This document shows, piece after piece, positions 1 to 8,961 of a stretch of DNA of 64,000 nt (the first letter of the stretch is position 1; the number at the start of each line of letters is the position of its first letter). The stretch is taken from contig NZ_BAAARY010000004.1 of the NCBI RefSeq assembly GCF_039532605.1, positions 124,001-188,000 of the forward strand, given 5' to 3'. This DNA is from Pilimelia columellifera (lineage in GTDB: Bacteria > Actinomycetota > Actinomycetes > Mycobacteriales > Micromonosporaceae). The notes beneath the pieces were generated by a model. That model ran no database searches. It was not told where the DNA came from and saw nothing but the letters and a program-made list of their open reading frames with translations. The position numbers were made by a program, and so were the translations under genes.

Positions 1-3000
1 CACCGAGGTCCTCCAGGCTGGCCGACGCCCAGGCCCGGCCCTGCTTGGTGATCCGCCGCTGGACCCCGGACAGGATGCCGGCCAGCGCCACCACCGCGCC
101 GTCCGCCACCGTGCCTTCCTCGTTGAGCGCGGCGATGGGCATGTCGGCGGCGGCGGACAGCACATGCTCCACACCCAACAGCGGGTGGTCCGACACGTAC
201 AGGCCGAGCATCTCCCGCTCGAACGCCAGCAGCTGGGTCTTGTCCCACTCGTGGGCGGGGATGGTCGGGGTGACGACCATCGCCGCGCCCGGCCCGGCTT
301 CTGCCGCGTCGCCGAAACCCCCGCCGCCGAACAGGTCGTACTGACCGACGGCCTCGTTCTTCTTGAGGTCCATGAAGGAGTCGACGGCGTCGGCATGGAT
401 GTCGAGCAACGCCCGCCGCGGGTGTCCCATCGAGTCGAAAGCGCCGGCCTTGATGAGCGACTCCATCGACTTCTTGTTGCAGGCCACCCCGTCGACCTTG
501 CGCAGGTAGTCGTAGAAGTCGACGTACGCGCCCTTCTCCCGCCGGCACCGGCGGATCGCCTCGACGACGTTGCCGCCGACGTTGCGGATCGCGGCGAGCC
601 CGAAGCGGATGTCCTCGCCGACGGCGGCGAACCGGGCGTTGGACTCGTTGACGTCCGGCGGCAGCACCTTGATGCCCATCCGGCGGCATTCGGCCAGGTA
701 GACGGCGGACTTGTCCTTGTCGTCGCCGACGCTGGTGAGCAGGGCGGCCATGTACTCGGCCGGGTAGTTGGCCTTGAGGTACGCCGTCCAGTAGGAGACC
801 AGGCCGTATCCGGCGGTATGGGCCTTGTTGAAGGCATAGTCCGAGAACGGGACCAGAATGTCCCAGAGGGTCTTGATCGCCGCGTCGGAGTAGCCGTTGT
901 CCCGCATGCCCTGCGAGAACGGCACGTACTCCTTGTCGAGGATCTCCTTCTTCTTCTTGCCCATCGCGCGGCGTAGCAGGTCGGCGGCGCCGAGCGAGTA
1001 GCCGGCGAGCTGCTGGGCGATCGCCATGACCTGCTCCTGGTACACGATCAACCCGTAGGTGTCGCCCAGGATCTCCGACAGCGGCTCGGCCAGCTCGGGG
1101 TGGATCGGCACGACCGGCTTGCGGCCGTTCTTACGGTCGGCGTAGTCGTTGTGGGCGTTGGCGCCCATCGGGCCTGGCCGGTACAGGGCCAGGACGGCCG
1201 AGATGTCCTCGAAGTTGTCCGGGATCATCGATCGCAGCAGCGACCGCATCGGACCGCCGTCGAGCTGGAACACCCCGAGGGTGTCGCCGCGGGCCAGCAG
1301 CTCGTAGGTGGGCTTGTCGTCGAGGGCCAGCTCTTCGAGGACCAGGTCGATGCCGCGGTTGTCCCGGATGGACTCCAGGCAGTCGTCCATGACCGTGAGG
1401 TTGCGCAGGCCCAGGAAGTCCATCTTGAGCAGGCCGATGTTCTCGCACGCGCCCATGTCCCACTGGGTGATGATCGCGCCGTCCTGCTCCCGCTTGTGGA
1501 TCGGCAGCACGTCCACCAGCGGATCGCGGGACAGGATGACGCCGGCGGCGTGCACACCCCACTGGCGTTTGAGGCCCTCCAGGCCCTTCGCCGTGTCGAC
1601 GATCTTGGCGACCTCGGCGTCGGTGTCGTAGAGGGCGCGGAACTCGGTCGCCTCCGGGTAGCGCGGGTGGTCGGGGTTGAAGATCCCCCCGAGCGGGATG
1701 TCCTTGCCCATCACCGCCGGCGGCATCGCCTTGGTGATCCGGTCCCCCATCGCGAACGGATAACCGAGCACCCGCGCGGCGTCCTTGATCGCGGCCTTCG
1801 CCTTGATCGTGCCGTAGGTGATGATCTGGGCGACCCGCTCCTCGCCGTAGCGCTCGGTCGCGTACCGGATCATGTCGCCGCGTCGACGCTCGTCGAAGTC
1901 CATGTCGATGTCGGGCATGGAGACGCGCTCGGGGTTGAGGAACCGCTCGAACAGCAGACCATGCGGGATCGGGTCCAGCTCGGTGATGCCGAGGGCGTAG
2001 GCGATGAGGGCACCGGCGGCCGAGCCACGACCCGGCCCGACCCGGATGCCCTCGCGCTTGGCGTAGGCGACCAGGTCCGCGGTGACCAGGAAGTAGCCGG
2101 GGAAGCCCATCGTGAGGATGACGTCCAGCTCGTACTCGGCCTGCCGGCGGTGACCGTCCGGGACGCCCGAGGGGAACCTGCGCTCCAGCCCGCGCAGCAC
2201 CTCCTTGCGCAGCCACGTCTCCTCGGTCTCCCCCGCCGGCACCGGGAACTGCGGCATGAGGTTCCGGGAGGCGAACACCGACGAGTAGTCGCCGATCTTC
2301 TCGGCGATCTCCAGGGTGTTGTCGCAGGCGCCGGGGACCTCGGCGTCCCACAGCGCCCGCATCTCGGCGGCCGACTTGAGATAGAAGTCACGGGCGTCGA
2401 ACTTGAACCGCTTCGGGTCGGCCATTGTCGACCCGGACTGGACGCACAGCAGCACCTCGTGCGCGTCGGCGTCCTTGGCGAAGGTGTAGTGCAGGTCGTT
2501 GGTGGCCACCGGCTTGAGGTTCAGCCGCTTGCCGAGACGGATCAGGTCGGCCCTGACCCTGGTCTCGATGTCCAGCCCGTGATCCATCAGCTCCAGGTAG
2601 AAGTTCTCCCTGCCGAAGATGTCGGCGAACTCCCCGGCCGAGGCGCAGGCCTTGTCGAAGTCGCCGATCCGCAGCCAGGTCTGGATCTCGCCGGAGGGGC
2701 AGCCGGTGGTGGCGATGAGCCCCTTGCCGTACTGGCGCAGCAGCTCGCGGTCGGCTCGGGGCTTGAAGTAGTAGCCCTCCAGGCTGGCGCGCGAGCCGAG
2801 CCGGAACAGGTTGTGCAGGCCCTCGGCGTCAGCGGCCAGCATCGTCATGTGGGTGTAGGCGCCACCGCCAGAGACGTCGTTCTCGCCGCCGTCGGCCCAC
2901 CGCACCCGGACCCGGTCCTGCCGGGGGGTGTTCGGGGTCACATACGCCTCAAGGCCGATGATCGGCTTGACGCCGGCCTTGACGGCCTGCTGGTAGAAGT

Positions 3001-3151
3001 CGTAGGCGCCGAAGAGGTTGCCGTGGTCAGTCATCGCCAGGGCCGGCATGTCCAGGCGTCTGGCCTCGGCGAACAGGTCGCCGAGGCGGGCCGCCCCGTC
3101 GAGCATCGAGTACTCGGTGTGCACATGCAGGTGGACGAACGAATCCGACAC
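1..3151 (-). CDS. dnaE: DNA polymerase III alpha subunit DnaE1, 3' end beyond window
   Basis: This is the replicative DNA polymerase catalytic subunit. The reading frame starts at GTG 3151 with GGAGG about 8 nt upstream and stays open to the window edge, giving about 1050 of roughly 1180 residues; only the C-terminal part is missing. The N-terminus is a PHP domain (HLHVHTEYSMLDG). The polymerase acidic motif PDIDMDFDE lies near residue 415, followed by the palm and fingers and the start of an OB-fold (VALAGILSGVQRR) at the window edge. A -10-like TAAGGT on the minus strand (3183-3188) leaves a leader of about 25 nt. A second alpha subunit, DnaE2, is encoded at 43.2-46.6 kb; this copy is longer, lies outside the SOS cassette and is the replicative one. 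Confidence 0.97.
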   Translation of the reverse strand, partial: MSDSFVHLHVHTEYSMLDGAARLGDLFAEARRLDMPALAMTDHGNLFGAYDFYQQAVKAGVKPIIGLEAYVTPNTPRQDRVRVRWADGGENDVSGGGAYTHMTMLAADAEGLHNLFRLGSRASLEGYYFKPRADRELLRQYGKGLIATTGCPSGEIQTWLRIGDFDKACASAGEFADIFGRENFYLELMDHGLDIETRVRADLIRLGKRLNLKPVATNDLHYTFAKDADAHEVLLCVQSGSTMADPKRFKFDARDFYLKSAAEMRALWDAEVPGACDNTLEIAEKIGDYSSVFASRNLMPQFPVPAGETEETWLRKEVLRGLERRFPSGVPDGHRRQAEYELDVILTMGFPGYFLVTADLVAYAKREGIRVGPGRGSAAGALIAYALGITELDPIPHGLLFERFLNPERVSMPDIDMDFDERRRGDMIRYATERYGEERVAQIITYGTIKAKAAIKDAARVLGYPFAMGDRITKAMPPAVMGKDIPLGGIFNPDHPRYPEATEFRALYDTDAEVAKIVDTAKGLEGLKRQWGVHAAGVILSRDPLVDVLPIHKREQDGAIITQWDMGACENIGLLKMDFLGLRNLTVMDDCLESIRDNRGIDLVLEELALDDKPTYELLARGDTLGVFQLDGGPMRSLLRSMIPDNFEDISAVLALYRPGPMGANAHNDYADRKNGRKPVVPIHPELAEPLSEILGDTYGLIVYQEQVMAIAQQLAGYSLGAADLLRRAMGKKKKEILDKEYVPFSQGMRDNGYSDAAIKTLWDILVPFSDYAFNKAHTAGYGLVSYWTAYLKANYPAEYMAALLTSVGDDKDKSAVYLAECRRMGIKVLPPDVNESNARFAAVGEDIRFGLAAIRNVGGNVVEAIRRCRREKGAYVDFYDYLRKVDGVACNKKSMESLIKAGAFDSMGHPRRALLDIHADAVDSFMDLKKNEAVGQYDLFGGGGFGDAAEAGPGAAMVVTPTIPAHEWDKTQLLAFEREMLGLYVSDHPLLGVEHVLSAAADMPIAALNEEGTVADGAVVALAGILSGVQRRITKQGRAWASASLEDLG

Positions 3152-3337
3152 GCGAGGACCTCCAGCCCGATGACCGGGGGTTACCTTATCGGTCCCCGCC
3201 GACAGCGCCGGTCGGGACGCACGGGCGCGTCGAGGGCGCCGGGCGTGTCACCGGACCATCGCGCCGGCGCTGGCGCGCGGCGCCCGTGGTGGCGCGGTCC
3301 CAACTGCACGACCCGGGTGCGTCGAACGTCGGTTGGC

Positions 3338-3381
3338 GGACGCATTCGGTCGGTAGACGACGCTACCGACCGAATGCGTCC
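3338..3381. terminator. Perfect 19-bp inverted repeat, probable terminator after the SSI-like gene
   Basis: Arms 3338-3356 and 3363-3381 are exact reverse complements (GGACGCATTCGGTCGGTAG on the left) with a 6-nt loop. It lies 26 bp past the stop of the inhibitor gene and more than 180 bp upstream of dnaE. There is no U-tract on either side, as is common for actinobacterial terminators. A dyad operator for dnaE is the alternative. Confidence 0.7.
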
Positions 3382-3406
3382 CAGCCCACCGGTATGACCG
3401 AGTCGG

Positions 3407-3814
3407 TCAGATCTGCCAGAGAACGCTGGCGGAGTCCGCGAAGATGCAGGGGTTACCGAACTCGCGCTCGTAGCTGTAGCGATCGTTTCCGATGACGCCC
3501 GAGAAACGGACGAGGATCGGGGCATACTCCCTGGTGCAGATGGAGTTCCACTCCCGGTCGACCTTGGCCAGCTGGCCGTCCACACGGTCGATCTCGCGGC
3601 AGGCCGCGACGCGGTTGGCGTGCGTCCCGCCGACCGGCTTGCAGCGCAGGGTGCTGGTAGTGACCTCATCGACGCCGGGGCCGGAGACCGAGATCTCGGC
3701 GTTCACGTACAACCGACCACCCGCCTCGCCGGCCTGCGCCGGGACGGCCATGGACACGCTCATCGCGACGACAGCGGCGACAGCGGCGACGACTCCGAAA
3801 ATGCGCTTCAACAT
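3407..3814 (-). CDS. Secreted subtilisin-inhibitor-like (SSI, I16 family) protease inhibitor
   Basis: Predicted 135-aa exported serine protease inhibitor. The first 28 residues are a Sec signal peptide (basic MLKR, hydrophobic Ala/Val core, cleavage after AQA). The mature part has the four Streptomyces subtilisin inhibitor cysteines (58, 72, 93, 123), the GGTHANRVAAC block, and CTREYAP where SSI has CPMVYDP. By alignment the P1 residue is Arg95, which suggests trypsin-like rather than subtilisin targets. ATG 3814 is preferred over an in-frame GTG at 3826 because AGGTGG lies 8 nt upstream of the ATG and overlaps the GTG. The gene stands alone and is followed by a strong hairpin. Confidence 0.85.
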   Translation of the reverse strand: MLKRIFGVVAAVAAVVAMSVSMAVPAQAGEAGGRLYVNAEISVSGPGVDEVTTSTLRCKPVGGTHANRVAACREIDRVDGQLAKVDREWNSICTREYAPILVRFSGVIGNDRYSYEREFGNPCIFADSASVLWQI

Positions 3815-4066
3815 GTTAATTACCACCTATCAATAAATGGCTATCGGATGAACACCGCGACTTTCCGACGGAACCCCCGGCCGCCGAGAATGGTCGCGGA
3901 CAACGGCCTGACTATAAAGGACGGTCGGTGTCGGCCGCGCGCCGAACAGCATTCACTGTGACGACCGTCGCCCCGATTATGGGATGATCAAAAAGCCTGA
4001 CGTCGGCACAGTTCTATATTCGTCAATGAATTGAGCGCGTCTAGCTCTGGAAAGAGCGCGCCCAGC
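3815..4066. other. AT-richer intergenic region with a candidate SSI promoter
   Basis: About 250 bp between the ParA-like gene and the inhibitor gene is visibly less GC-rich than the rest of the window. On the minus strand TATAGT (complement of 3911-3916) is a good -10 candidate for the inhibitor gene, giving a leader of about 90 nt; no convincing -35 is visible. No coding region is supported. Confidence 0.45.
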
Positions 4067-5356
4067 TCAGGAATCGACGAACGGCGCCATGATGGTGGCC
4101 GCCACGCGCAGCCACCGCCGCCGGGTCGCGTCCGCCAGCATGGGCAGGTCGATCGACGATCCGGATTCCAGGGCCGGGTCGTACGGCGCCGACACCACGG
4201 CCCGGGTACGCGCGGCGAAGTGCCGCTCCAGGTCGTCATGTAGCGGCGATCGCGTCGGGGACGCCTCCGAGATCAGGGTGACGGCGCCGGCCGCCAGCTC
4301 GCCGAGCCCGACATCGTGCAGCAGGTCGATCATCCAGTCGGCCGCGAACGCGGCATCCTCGCGCGGCACCGTGGTGATCACCAGCTGGTCGCACTCCCGC
4401 AACACCGTCTGCCAGTTCGGGCTCTGGACGTTGTTCCCGGTGTCGACACACACCACCTCGTGGGTTCGTCGCAGCAGGTCCAACACCCGCTGCACCGTCT
4501 CCGCGTCGAGGCGGGTGGCGAAGCGCGGGTCCTCCTCCCCGGCGAGGATGTCGTAGGAGGCGTCAGCGGCGTGCCGCAGGTAGGCGTCAAGCTGCTCCCG
4601 TAGCTCGATGCCCTGAAGGCGCTCCACCGCCGCGAGGTCGGCCAGCAGATGGCGGATGGTGCGGGCGTGGCGGGCGGTGCCTGCGCGAAGGCCGAGCGTG
4701 CCACGCAGCTCATTGTCGTCCCAGGCGATGACGCCACGACCCCGGACCGCGCCGACCGTCGCCGCGGCCAGGACCGTGGCGGTGGTTTTGTGCACGCCCC
4801 CCTTGGGATTGGCGAACGCCACCACCCGGGGCCGGCCGAACCCTCGCCGCAGCACAACCGCCGGATCGTCGGACGCCTGAGCCGCCTTCCGCCACTCGAC
4901 CTGCCCGCCGTAGCCGGCGAGCAGGGGTACCGGCGCGCGGGGCGGGGGCGCCGGCGCGCGGGGCGGGGCGGCGGAGATGAGCGGAAGCAGCTGCGTCGAC
5001 GCTGGAGGCATGGACCGGGCGGACATCGTCCGGATCGGTTTCGGAGCGTCCAGGGGAGGAGGGGGCGTCGGCAGCTGGTCCGTGGGCTCCTCGCTCGCCG
5101 GGTCGAACGGGGCCGCCGGAGGCGGCTCGAACAGCACCGGCTCGAACAACCGTGGTGGCGAGGGCGCGACCCGCCCGGCCGCGCGGCCGGGTGCGGAGTC
5201 CGGCTGGGGCCAGTTCGCGTCAGGGGCCAGCCAGGAAAGGTCATCGCCCGGGTCCGGTGACGCCTCGCTGCCGCGCTGCCGCGCCCGGTCGAGCAGAGCG
5301 CGCCAACGAGCCGCGGGTGGCGCGGGCCGGTCCCGTCCGGTGTCGGTGCCTTCCAC
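4067..5356 (-). CDS. ParA/MinD-like ATPase with long Pro-rich N-terminus and variant P-loop
   Basis: 429 aa. The first 180 or so residues are Pro/Ala-rich and probably disordered. The C-terminal half is a SIMIBI ATPase: P-loop NPKGGVHKTTATV, a switch-like WDDNELRGTLG, and Walker B EVVCVDTGNN. The P-loop carries His in place of the glycine preceding the conserved Lys (KGGVHKTT instead of KGGVGKTT) but keeps the Lys that defines the deviant Walker A. GTG 5356 is chosen because GGGAGG lies 6 nt upstream; an in-frame GTG at 5392 directly abuts a -10-like TAGCCT and is less likely. No ParB or centromere repeats are adjacent, so chromosome partitioning is not implied; positioning of an envelope or secretion assembly is equally possible. 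Confidence 0.8.
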   Translation of the reverse strand: MEGTDTGRDRPAPPAARWRALLDRARQRGSEASPDPGDDLSWLAPDANWPQPDSAPGRAAGRVAPSPPRLFEPVLFEPPPAAPFDPASEEPTDQLPTPPPPLDAPKPIRTMSARSMPPASTQLLPLISAAPPRAPAPPPRAPVPLLAGYGGQVEWRKAAQASDDPAVVLRRGFGRPRVVAFANPKGGVHKTTATVLAAATVGAVRGRGVIAWDDNELRGTLGLRAGTARHARTIRHLLADLAAVERLQGIELREQLDAYLRHAADASYDILAGEEDPRFATRLDAETVQRVLDLLRRTHEVVCVDTGNNVQSPNWQTVLRECDQLVITTVPREDAAFAADWMIDLLHDVGLGELAAGAVTLISEASPTRSPLHDDLERHFAARTRAVVSAPYDPALESGSSIDLPMLADATRRRWLRVAATIMAPFVDS

Positions 5357-5563
5357 GATCGCCTCCCAGCACCGTTCCTCCGGCCCAGTCACAGGCTACG
5401 GACGAAACCGTTGTCAGACCACAGCCGACAACGAGCGCGCGCCGCCGGCGGCGGACCGTTCGCGCCCGCCGGCAGGTTCAACGTAGGCACACCGGCCGGA
5501 GATGCGATTCATGGCGATTTAGCTAGATTATTCACGGTGACAGAACGGGACGAACCACTGTCA

Positions 5564-6349
5564 CTAGGAAGGTCCGCGCTGCTCGGGAAGGGGCGGCAGG
5601 AACACCGCCCGATCGATCCGGCCGACCTCCGGCGCCAGGTCCACCATCCGGACGCCGGCCCGTCCCGCGACGTCCGACAGCGCCTCCGGCGTCGCCCGGA
5701 CGACCAACGCGTACACACAGGAGCAACCACCCCGGTAGGCGGCTGCCTCGGCAGCGGCCGCCTGCTGCTGCGTCAGGTAGGAGGCACGCAGGCGACGCTG
5801 GGCCTCGCCGCCGCCCTTGAGCCCCCGCAACAGCTCCTCCATGTCCAGCACCTCCCCCTCCCGGCGCAACGCCAGCTGCTGCATGCCCGACAGCACGTCC
5901 GCCGGCACCCGGAACGCGTCGATCCGAGCAATCCGGACAGGAGACCGCGGCAACGGCACACGAACGAACACCGCCGACACCGACACACCGCTCGTCACCG
6001 GCGCCACCCGGTCCGGGGCCAGATACGCCGACAGCGTGACAAGGGCGTACATCTCGACACCCGGGCTCGACCGCGTCATCGACCGCAGCTCCTGACGACT
6101 GGCGGACGCATACGACGGAAGGCTCTCGCCAGCCGCCACGCCCACCCGCGCCTCGGTCGCCTGGCTGGCCGGCAGGTCCGCCAGACTCACCCGCCAGATT
6201 CCGACGGCGAGCAGCAGCGCCGTGGCCAGGGCGCCGGCGAAGACCATCCGCCGCCGCCGGTGGATCACGCGGCCACAGTGGACTATTCCCTCGGCGATCA
6301 CCGGCAGTGCCCGCTCATCGAGACGACGAGTCAGGTCGGCTAAGCCCAC
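5564..6349 (-). CDS. Single-pass membrane protein of unknown function
   Basis: 261 aa, family not recognised. Residues 1-35 are basic and cytoplasmic-like, followed by RRRR and one hydrophobic segment at about 37-55. The remainder is a predicted extracytoplasmic domain with an Ala/Gln-rich helical stretch and two nearby cysteines (GGCSCVYA). GTG 6349 is chosen because it lies 4 nt after the rluD stop, implying translational coupling; the open frame extends further upstream into rluD without a better start. The gene precedes the ParA-like gene in the same direction with a 207-bp gap, so the two may work together, but nothing in the sequence proves it. Confidence 0.7.
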   Translation of the reverse strand: MGLADLTRRLDERALPVIAEGIVHCGRVIHRRRRMVFAGALATALLLAVGIWRVSLADLPASQATEARVGVAAGESLPSYASASRQELRSMTRSSPGVEMYALVTLSAYLAPDRVAPVTSGVSVSAVFVRVPLPRSPVRIARIDAFRVPADVLSGMQQLALRREGEVLDMEELLRGLKGGGEAQRRLRASYLTQQQAAAAEAAAYRGGCSCVYALVVRATPEALSDVAGRAGVRMVDLAPEVGRIDRAVFLPPLPEQRGPS

Positions 6350-6353
6350 CCGC

Positions 6354-7289
6354 TCACCCGGTCCGTTGCAGCTTCGCCAACGCCTCGGCAAGGTCCTGGG
6401 GATACTCGCTGACGAACCGCACCGGTTCGCCGCCGCTGGGATGCGCGAACCTCAGCTCACGGGCGTGCAGCCACTGCCGGGCGACGCTCAGCCGGGCCGC
6501 CAGTGTGGGATCGGCGCCGTAGGTGATGTCGCCGACGCAAGGGTGCCGCATCGCTGAGAAATGCACCCGGATCTGATGCGTCCGGCCCGTCTCCAGCTGG
6601 ACGTCGATGAGGCTGGCCGCGGCGAACGCCTCGATCGTGTCGTAGTGCGTGACGCTCGGCTTGCCGCCGGAGACGACCGCCCACTTGTAGTCCAGATTCG
6701 GATGCCGGTCGATCGGCGCGTCGATCGTTCCCCGGGACGGATCGGGGTGGCCCTGGATCAGCGCGTGGTAGCGCTTCTCGACGTCACGCTCCTTGAACGC
6801 CCGCTTGAGCATCGTGTACGCCAGCTCGCTCTTCGCGACGACCATGAGGCCGGTGGTGCCGACATCGAGGCGGTGCACGATGCCCTGACGCTCGGCGGCG
6901 CCGCTGGTGGAGATGCGATGACCCAGCGCGGCCAACCCGGCCGTCACCGTCGGCCCGGTCCAGCCCGGGCTCGCGTGGGCGGCCACCCCGACCGGCTTGT
7001 CCACGACGGCGATGTCGTCGTCGGCGAAGACCACCCGAAGACCTTCGACCCGCTGCGGCGGGCGCACCTCGGCCGGCGCGGGCGCCGACGGCAACGTCAC
7101 CTCCAGCCAGCCTCCGGCCCTCACCCGGTCGGACTTGCCACGGCGGACGCCGTCGATGAGAACGTCGCCGTTGTCGACCACGGCGGTGGCGGCCGTGCGG
7201 GACAGTCCGAAGATGCGGGATATTGCCTGGTCAAGTCGCATCCCGTCCACACCGTCGGGCACCGGCACGGTGCGGGTCTGTCCGGTCAT
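6354..7289 (-). CDS. rluD: RluA-family 23S rRNA pseudouridine synthase (RluD-like)
   Basis: 311 aa, full length for the family. It isomerises uridine to pseudouridine in large-subunit rRNA. An N-terminal S4 RNA-binding domain (MRLDQAISRIFGLSRTAA) precedes the catalytic domain containing the signature HRLDVGTTGLMVVAKS with the catalytic Asp. The ATG overlaps the lspA stop (ATGA, 7286-7289), so both are translated together. lspA-rluD adjacency is a common bacterial arrangement. Assignment to RluD rather than another RluA member rests on the S4 domain and context. Confidence 0.93.
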   Translation of the reverse strand: MTGQTRTVPVPDGVDGMRLDQAISRIFGLSRTAATAVVDNGDVLIDGVRRGKSDRVRAGGWLEVTLPSAPAPAEVRPPQRVEGLRVVFADDDIAVVDKPVGVAAHASPGWTGPTVTAGLAALGHRISTSGAAERQGIVHRLDVGTTGLMVVAKSELAYTMLKRAFKERDVEKRYHALIQGHPDPSRGTIDAPIDRHPNLDYKWAVVSGGKPSVTHYDTIEAFAAASLIDVQLETGRTHQIRVHFSAMRHPCVGDITYGADPTLAARLSVARQWLHARELRFAHPSGGEPVRFVSEYPQDLAEALAKLQRTG

Positions 7290-7933
7290 GAGGTAGCTCC
7301 GCTCGCCGCGTCACGGTCGTTGGTCGGTTGGTCAGGTTTGGCAACGGGCGCGTCACCGGCGACAGGCGCTGTCGCCGCGTCCGGAGCGGTCGGATGACCG
7401 GGCCGAAGCCGTCGGCCGTCACGCTGGCGCCCGGTCAACTCCAGGAAGACCGCTGTCCCGACCCCGATCATGAGCGCGCTGTCGGCCAGATTGAACACCG
7501 GCCAGACGGCGCCCCGCTCATCGAAGAGCGAGACCATATCGACCACATGGCCGACGAACGTGCCCGGGGCGCGGAACAGCCGGTCAGCGAGGTTGCCTGC
7601 GGCACCGCCCAACACCAGGCCCAACGCCACCGCCCAGGCCACCGACCGGAGACCACGGGCCAAGAAGGCCAACGCGCCCAGCACCACGACCGTGATGATC
7701 GTGAAGATCCAGGTGTGGTCCTGGCCGAGGCTGAACGCGGCCCCGCTGTTACGGGTGAGGGTGAGGTAGACCGCGCCGCCCAGCAACTGGACCGGCGGCT
7801 GCTGCTCCAGGTGGGCCAACGCGAGCTGCTTGGTCACCGCGTCGGCGAGCAACACCAACGCGCCGGTGGCCAGCAACAGACTGATGGCCCGTCGCGACGG
7901 CGGGCCATCAGCGGTCGTGCGTGGCTCTATCAA
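7286..7933 (-). CDS. lspA: Lipoprotein signal peptidase (signal peptidase II)
   Basis: 215-aa membrane aspartyl protease that removes signal peptides from prolipoproteins. Four hydrophobic segments are present. Family motifs include NSGAAFS, and the catalytic aspartates sit in HVVDMV and FNLADSALMIG. A C-terminal Ala/Pro/Thr-rich tail of about 45 residues is longer than in most LspA proteins. The start is TTG 7933, with GGGGAGGA 6 nt upstream; the in-frame upstream extension overlaps a stem-loop and is unlikely to be coding. It is followed by rluD with a 4-bp overlap. Confidence 0.95.
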   Translation of the reverse strand: MIEPRTTADGPPSRRAISLLLATGALVLLADAVTKQLALAHLEQQPPVQLLGGAVYLTLTRNSGAAFSLGQDHTWIFTIITVVVLGALAFLARGLRSVAWAVALGLVLGGAAGNLADRLFRAPGTFVGHVVDMVSLFDERGAVWPVFNLADSALMIGVGTAVFLELTGRQRDGRRLRPGHPTAPDAATAPVAGDAPVAKPDQPTNDRDAASGATS

Positions 7934-7953
7934 CGGTGGTCCTCCCCAAACGG

Positions 7954-7980
7954 CCGTCGGGCCCGCGGCGGGCCCGACGG
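7954..7980. terminator. 12-bp GC stem-loop between the DksA-like gene and lspA
   Basis: CCGTCGGGCCCG (7954-7965) and its exact reverse complement (7969-7980) flank a 3-nt loop. The hairpin starts 10 bp after the DksA-like stop and ends just before the lspA Shine-Dalgarno, so it probably ends or attenuates the upstream transcript. It has no U-tract. Confidence 0.65.
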
Positions 7981-7989
7981 TGAAATCTA

Positions 7990-8724
7990 CTAGCGCCGCT
8001 CCTCGAGCTGCTTGCAGGTCACGCAGAGCGTCGCCGCGGGAAACGCCGCCAGCCGTTCCACCGGGATCGCGCTGCCGCAGCGCTCGCACCAGCCATAGCC
8101 GCCCTCGTCCAGCCGTTCCAACGCCCGTTCGAACTGGGTGATGCGCTCCATCAGCCCGTTCGCGAGGGTGATCTCCTGCTCGCGCTCGAACGTCTTGGTG
8201 CCGGTGTCGGCCTGGTCGTCGCCGGCGGAGTCGGTCAGCCGCTCGCGTTGGAGCTCGGTGAACTCGGCGATCGTCTGGACGTACTCCGCCGTCAGCTCGT
8301 CCTTGCGCTCGGTCAGAGCGGTGCGGATCCGCGTGGTCTCCGCCTCGGTGCGTGCCTGCCGCGGGGCGGTAGCGGCGCGGGCGGAGGTGCTCCGGGTTGC
8401 GGCGGCCTTAGACATGGTCGCTCCCTCAGTTCGGCTGGCGGCGGTGGATGGCGTTGAGACAGCCGGGTCGGTGCGCCCCGACCTACGGCGCCGCGACGCC
8501 GTAGGGCTCGTCGCAGAGGAAACTACCGGCTCCGCCGTGGCGGCGCCCACCACCGCGGCGCCGCTCGCTTTGGGCTTCGTGACGGGTTTCGCCTCCGCGA
8601 CAGGTTCGGCCTTCGCCGCCGGCTTCCGCTTCGTCGGTCGGGCCGGGTCAGTAGGCTCAGCGCCGCCGCGCGCGCCCTTCGGTTCGACCGCCGCTTCGCG
8701 CACGGACTTCGCCCGCTCGGCCAT
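7990..8724 (-). CDS. DksA/TraR-type C4 zinc-finger protein with Ala/Lys/Pro-rich N-terminus
   Basis: 244 aa from ATG 8724, which has a G-rich Shine-Dalgarno. The C-terminal 110 residues form a helical hairpin (TRIRTALTERKDELTAEY) and a C4 zinc finger (CERCGSAIP ... CVTC), the DksA/TraR fold that binds the RNA polymerase secondary channel. The N-terminal 100 residues are low-complexity Ala/Lys/Pro/Thr-rich. A second good start, ATG 8415 with GAGGGAG upstream, would yield only the folded domain, so the N-terminal extension may be a minor isoform or not translated. Its position just upstream of lspA suggests a housekeeping transcription role. Confidence 0.85.
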   Translation of the reverse strand: MAERAKSVREAAVEPKGARGGAEPTDPARPTKRKPAAKAEPVAEAKPVTKPKASGAAVVGAATAEPVVSSATSPTASRRRRSGRTDPAVSTPSTAASRTEGATMSKAAATRSTSARAATAPRQARTEAETTRIRTALTERKDELTAEYVQTIAEFTELQRERLTDSAGDDQADTGTKTFEREQEITLANGLMERITQFERALERLDEGGYGWCERCGSAIPVERLAAFPAATLCVTCKQLEERR

Positions 8725-8961
8725 GAGGCCCCCCACCTGCGAAACGGTGCGCGACCGGGCCGTCACGCACTCCAATGGCTGGCAACGATACGTAACCGCG
8801 ACGCCAGCGACAACACGCCGCTCCGGCGCCAGCGCCCGGGCCCGATGGACTGTCACGCGTCGATGCCGGGGGAGATTAACCCGCCTGGGTCGATCCAAAC
8901 GTGAACGCCTCATTTGCCGGTCGTACGCACGCCCTCAGCCCACGGGCCGCCGTAGTCGCTC

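Noticed and set aside
1100..3397. Long plus-strand ORF (765 codons) opposite dnaE
   Set aside because: It mirrors the high-GC third-position bias of the real minus-strand dnaE frame, which encodes recognisable polymerase motifs. The plus-strand translation is Val/Gly/Arg/Asp-rich without any domain.
4067..5356. ParA-ParB chromosome partition locus
   Set aside because: No ParB gene and no repeated parS-like sites lie nearby, and the position next to rluD is not the origin region.
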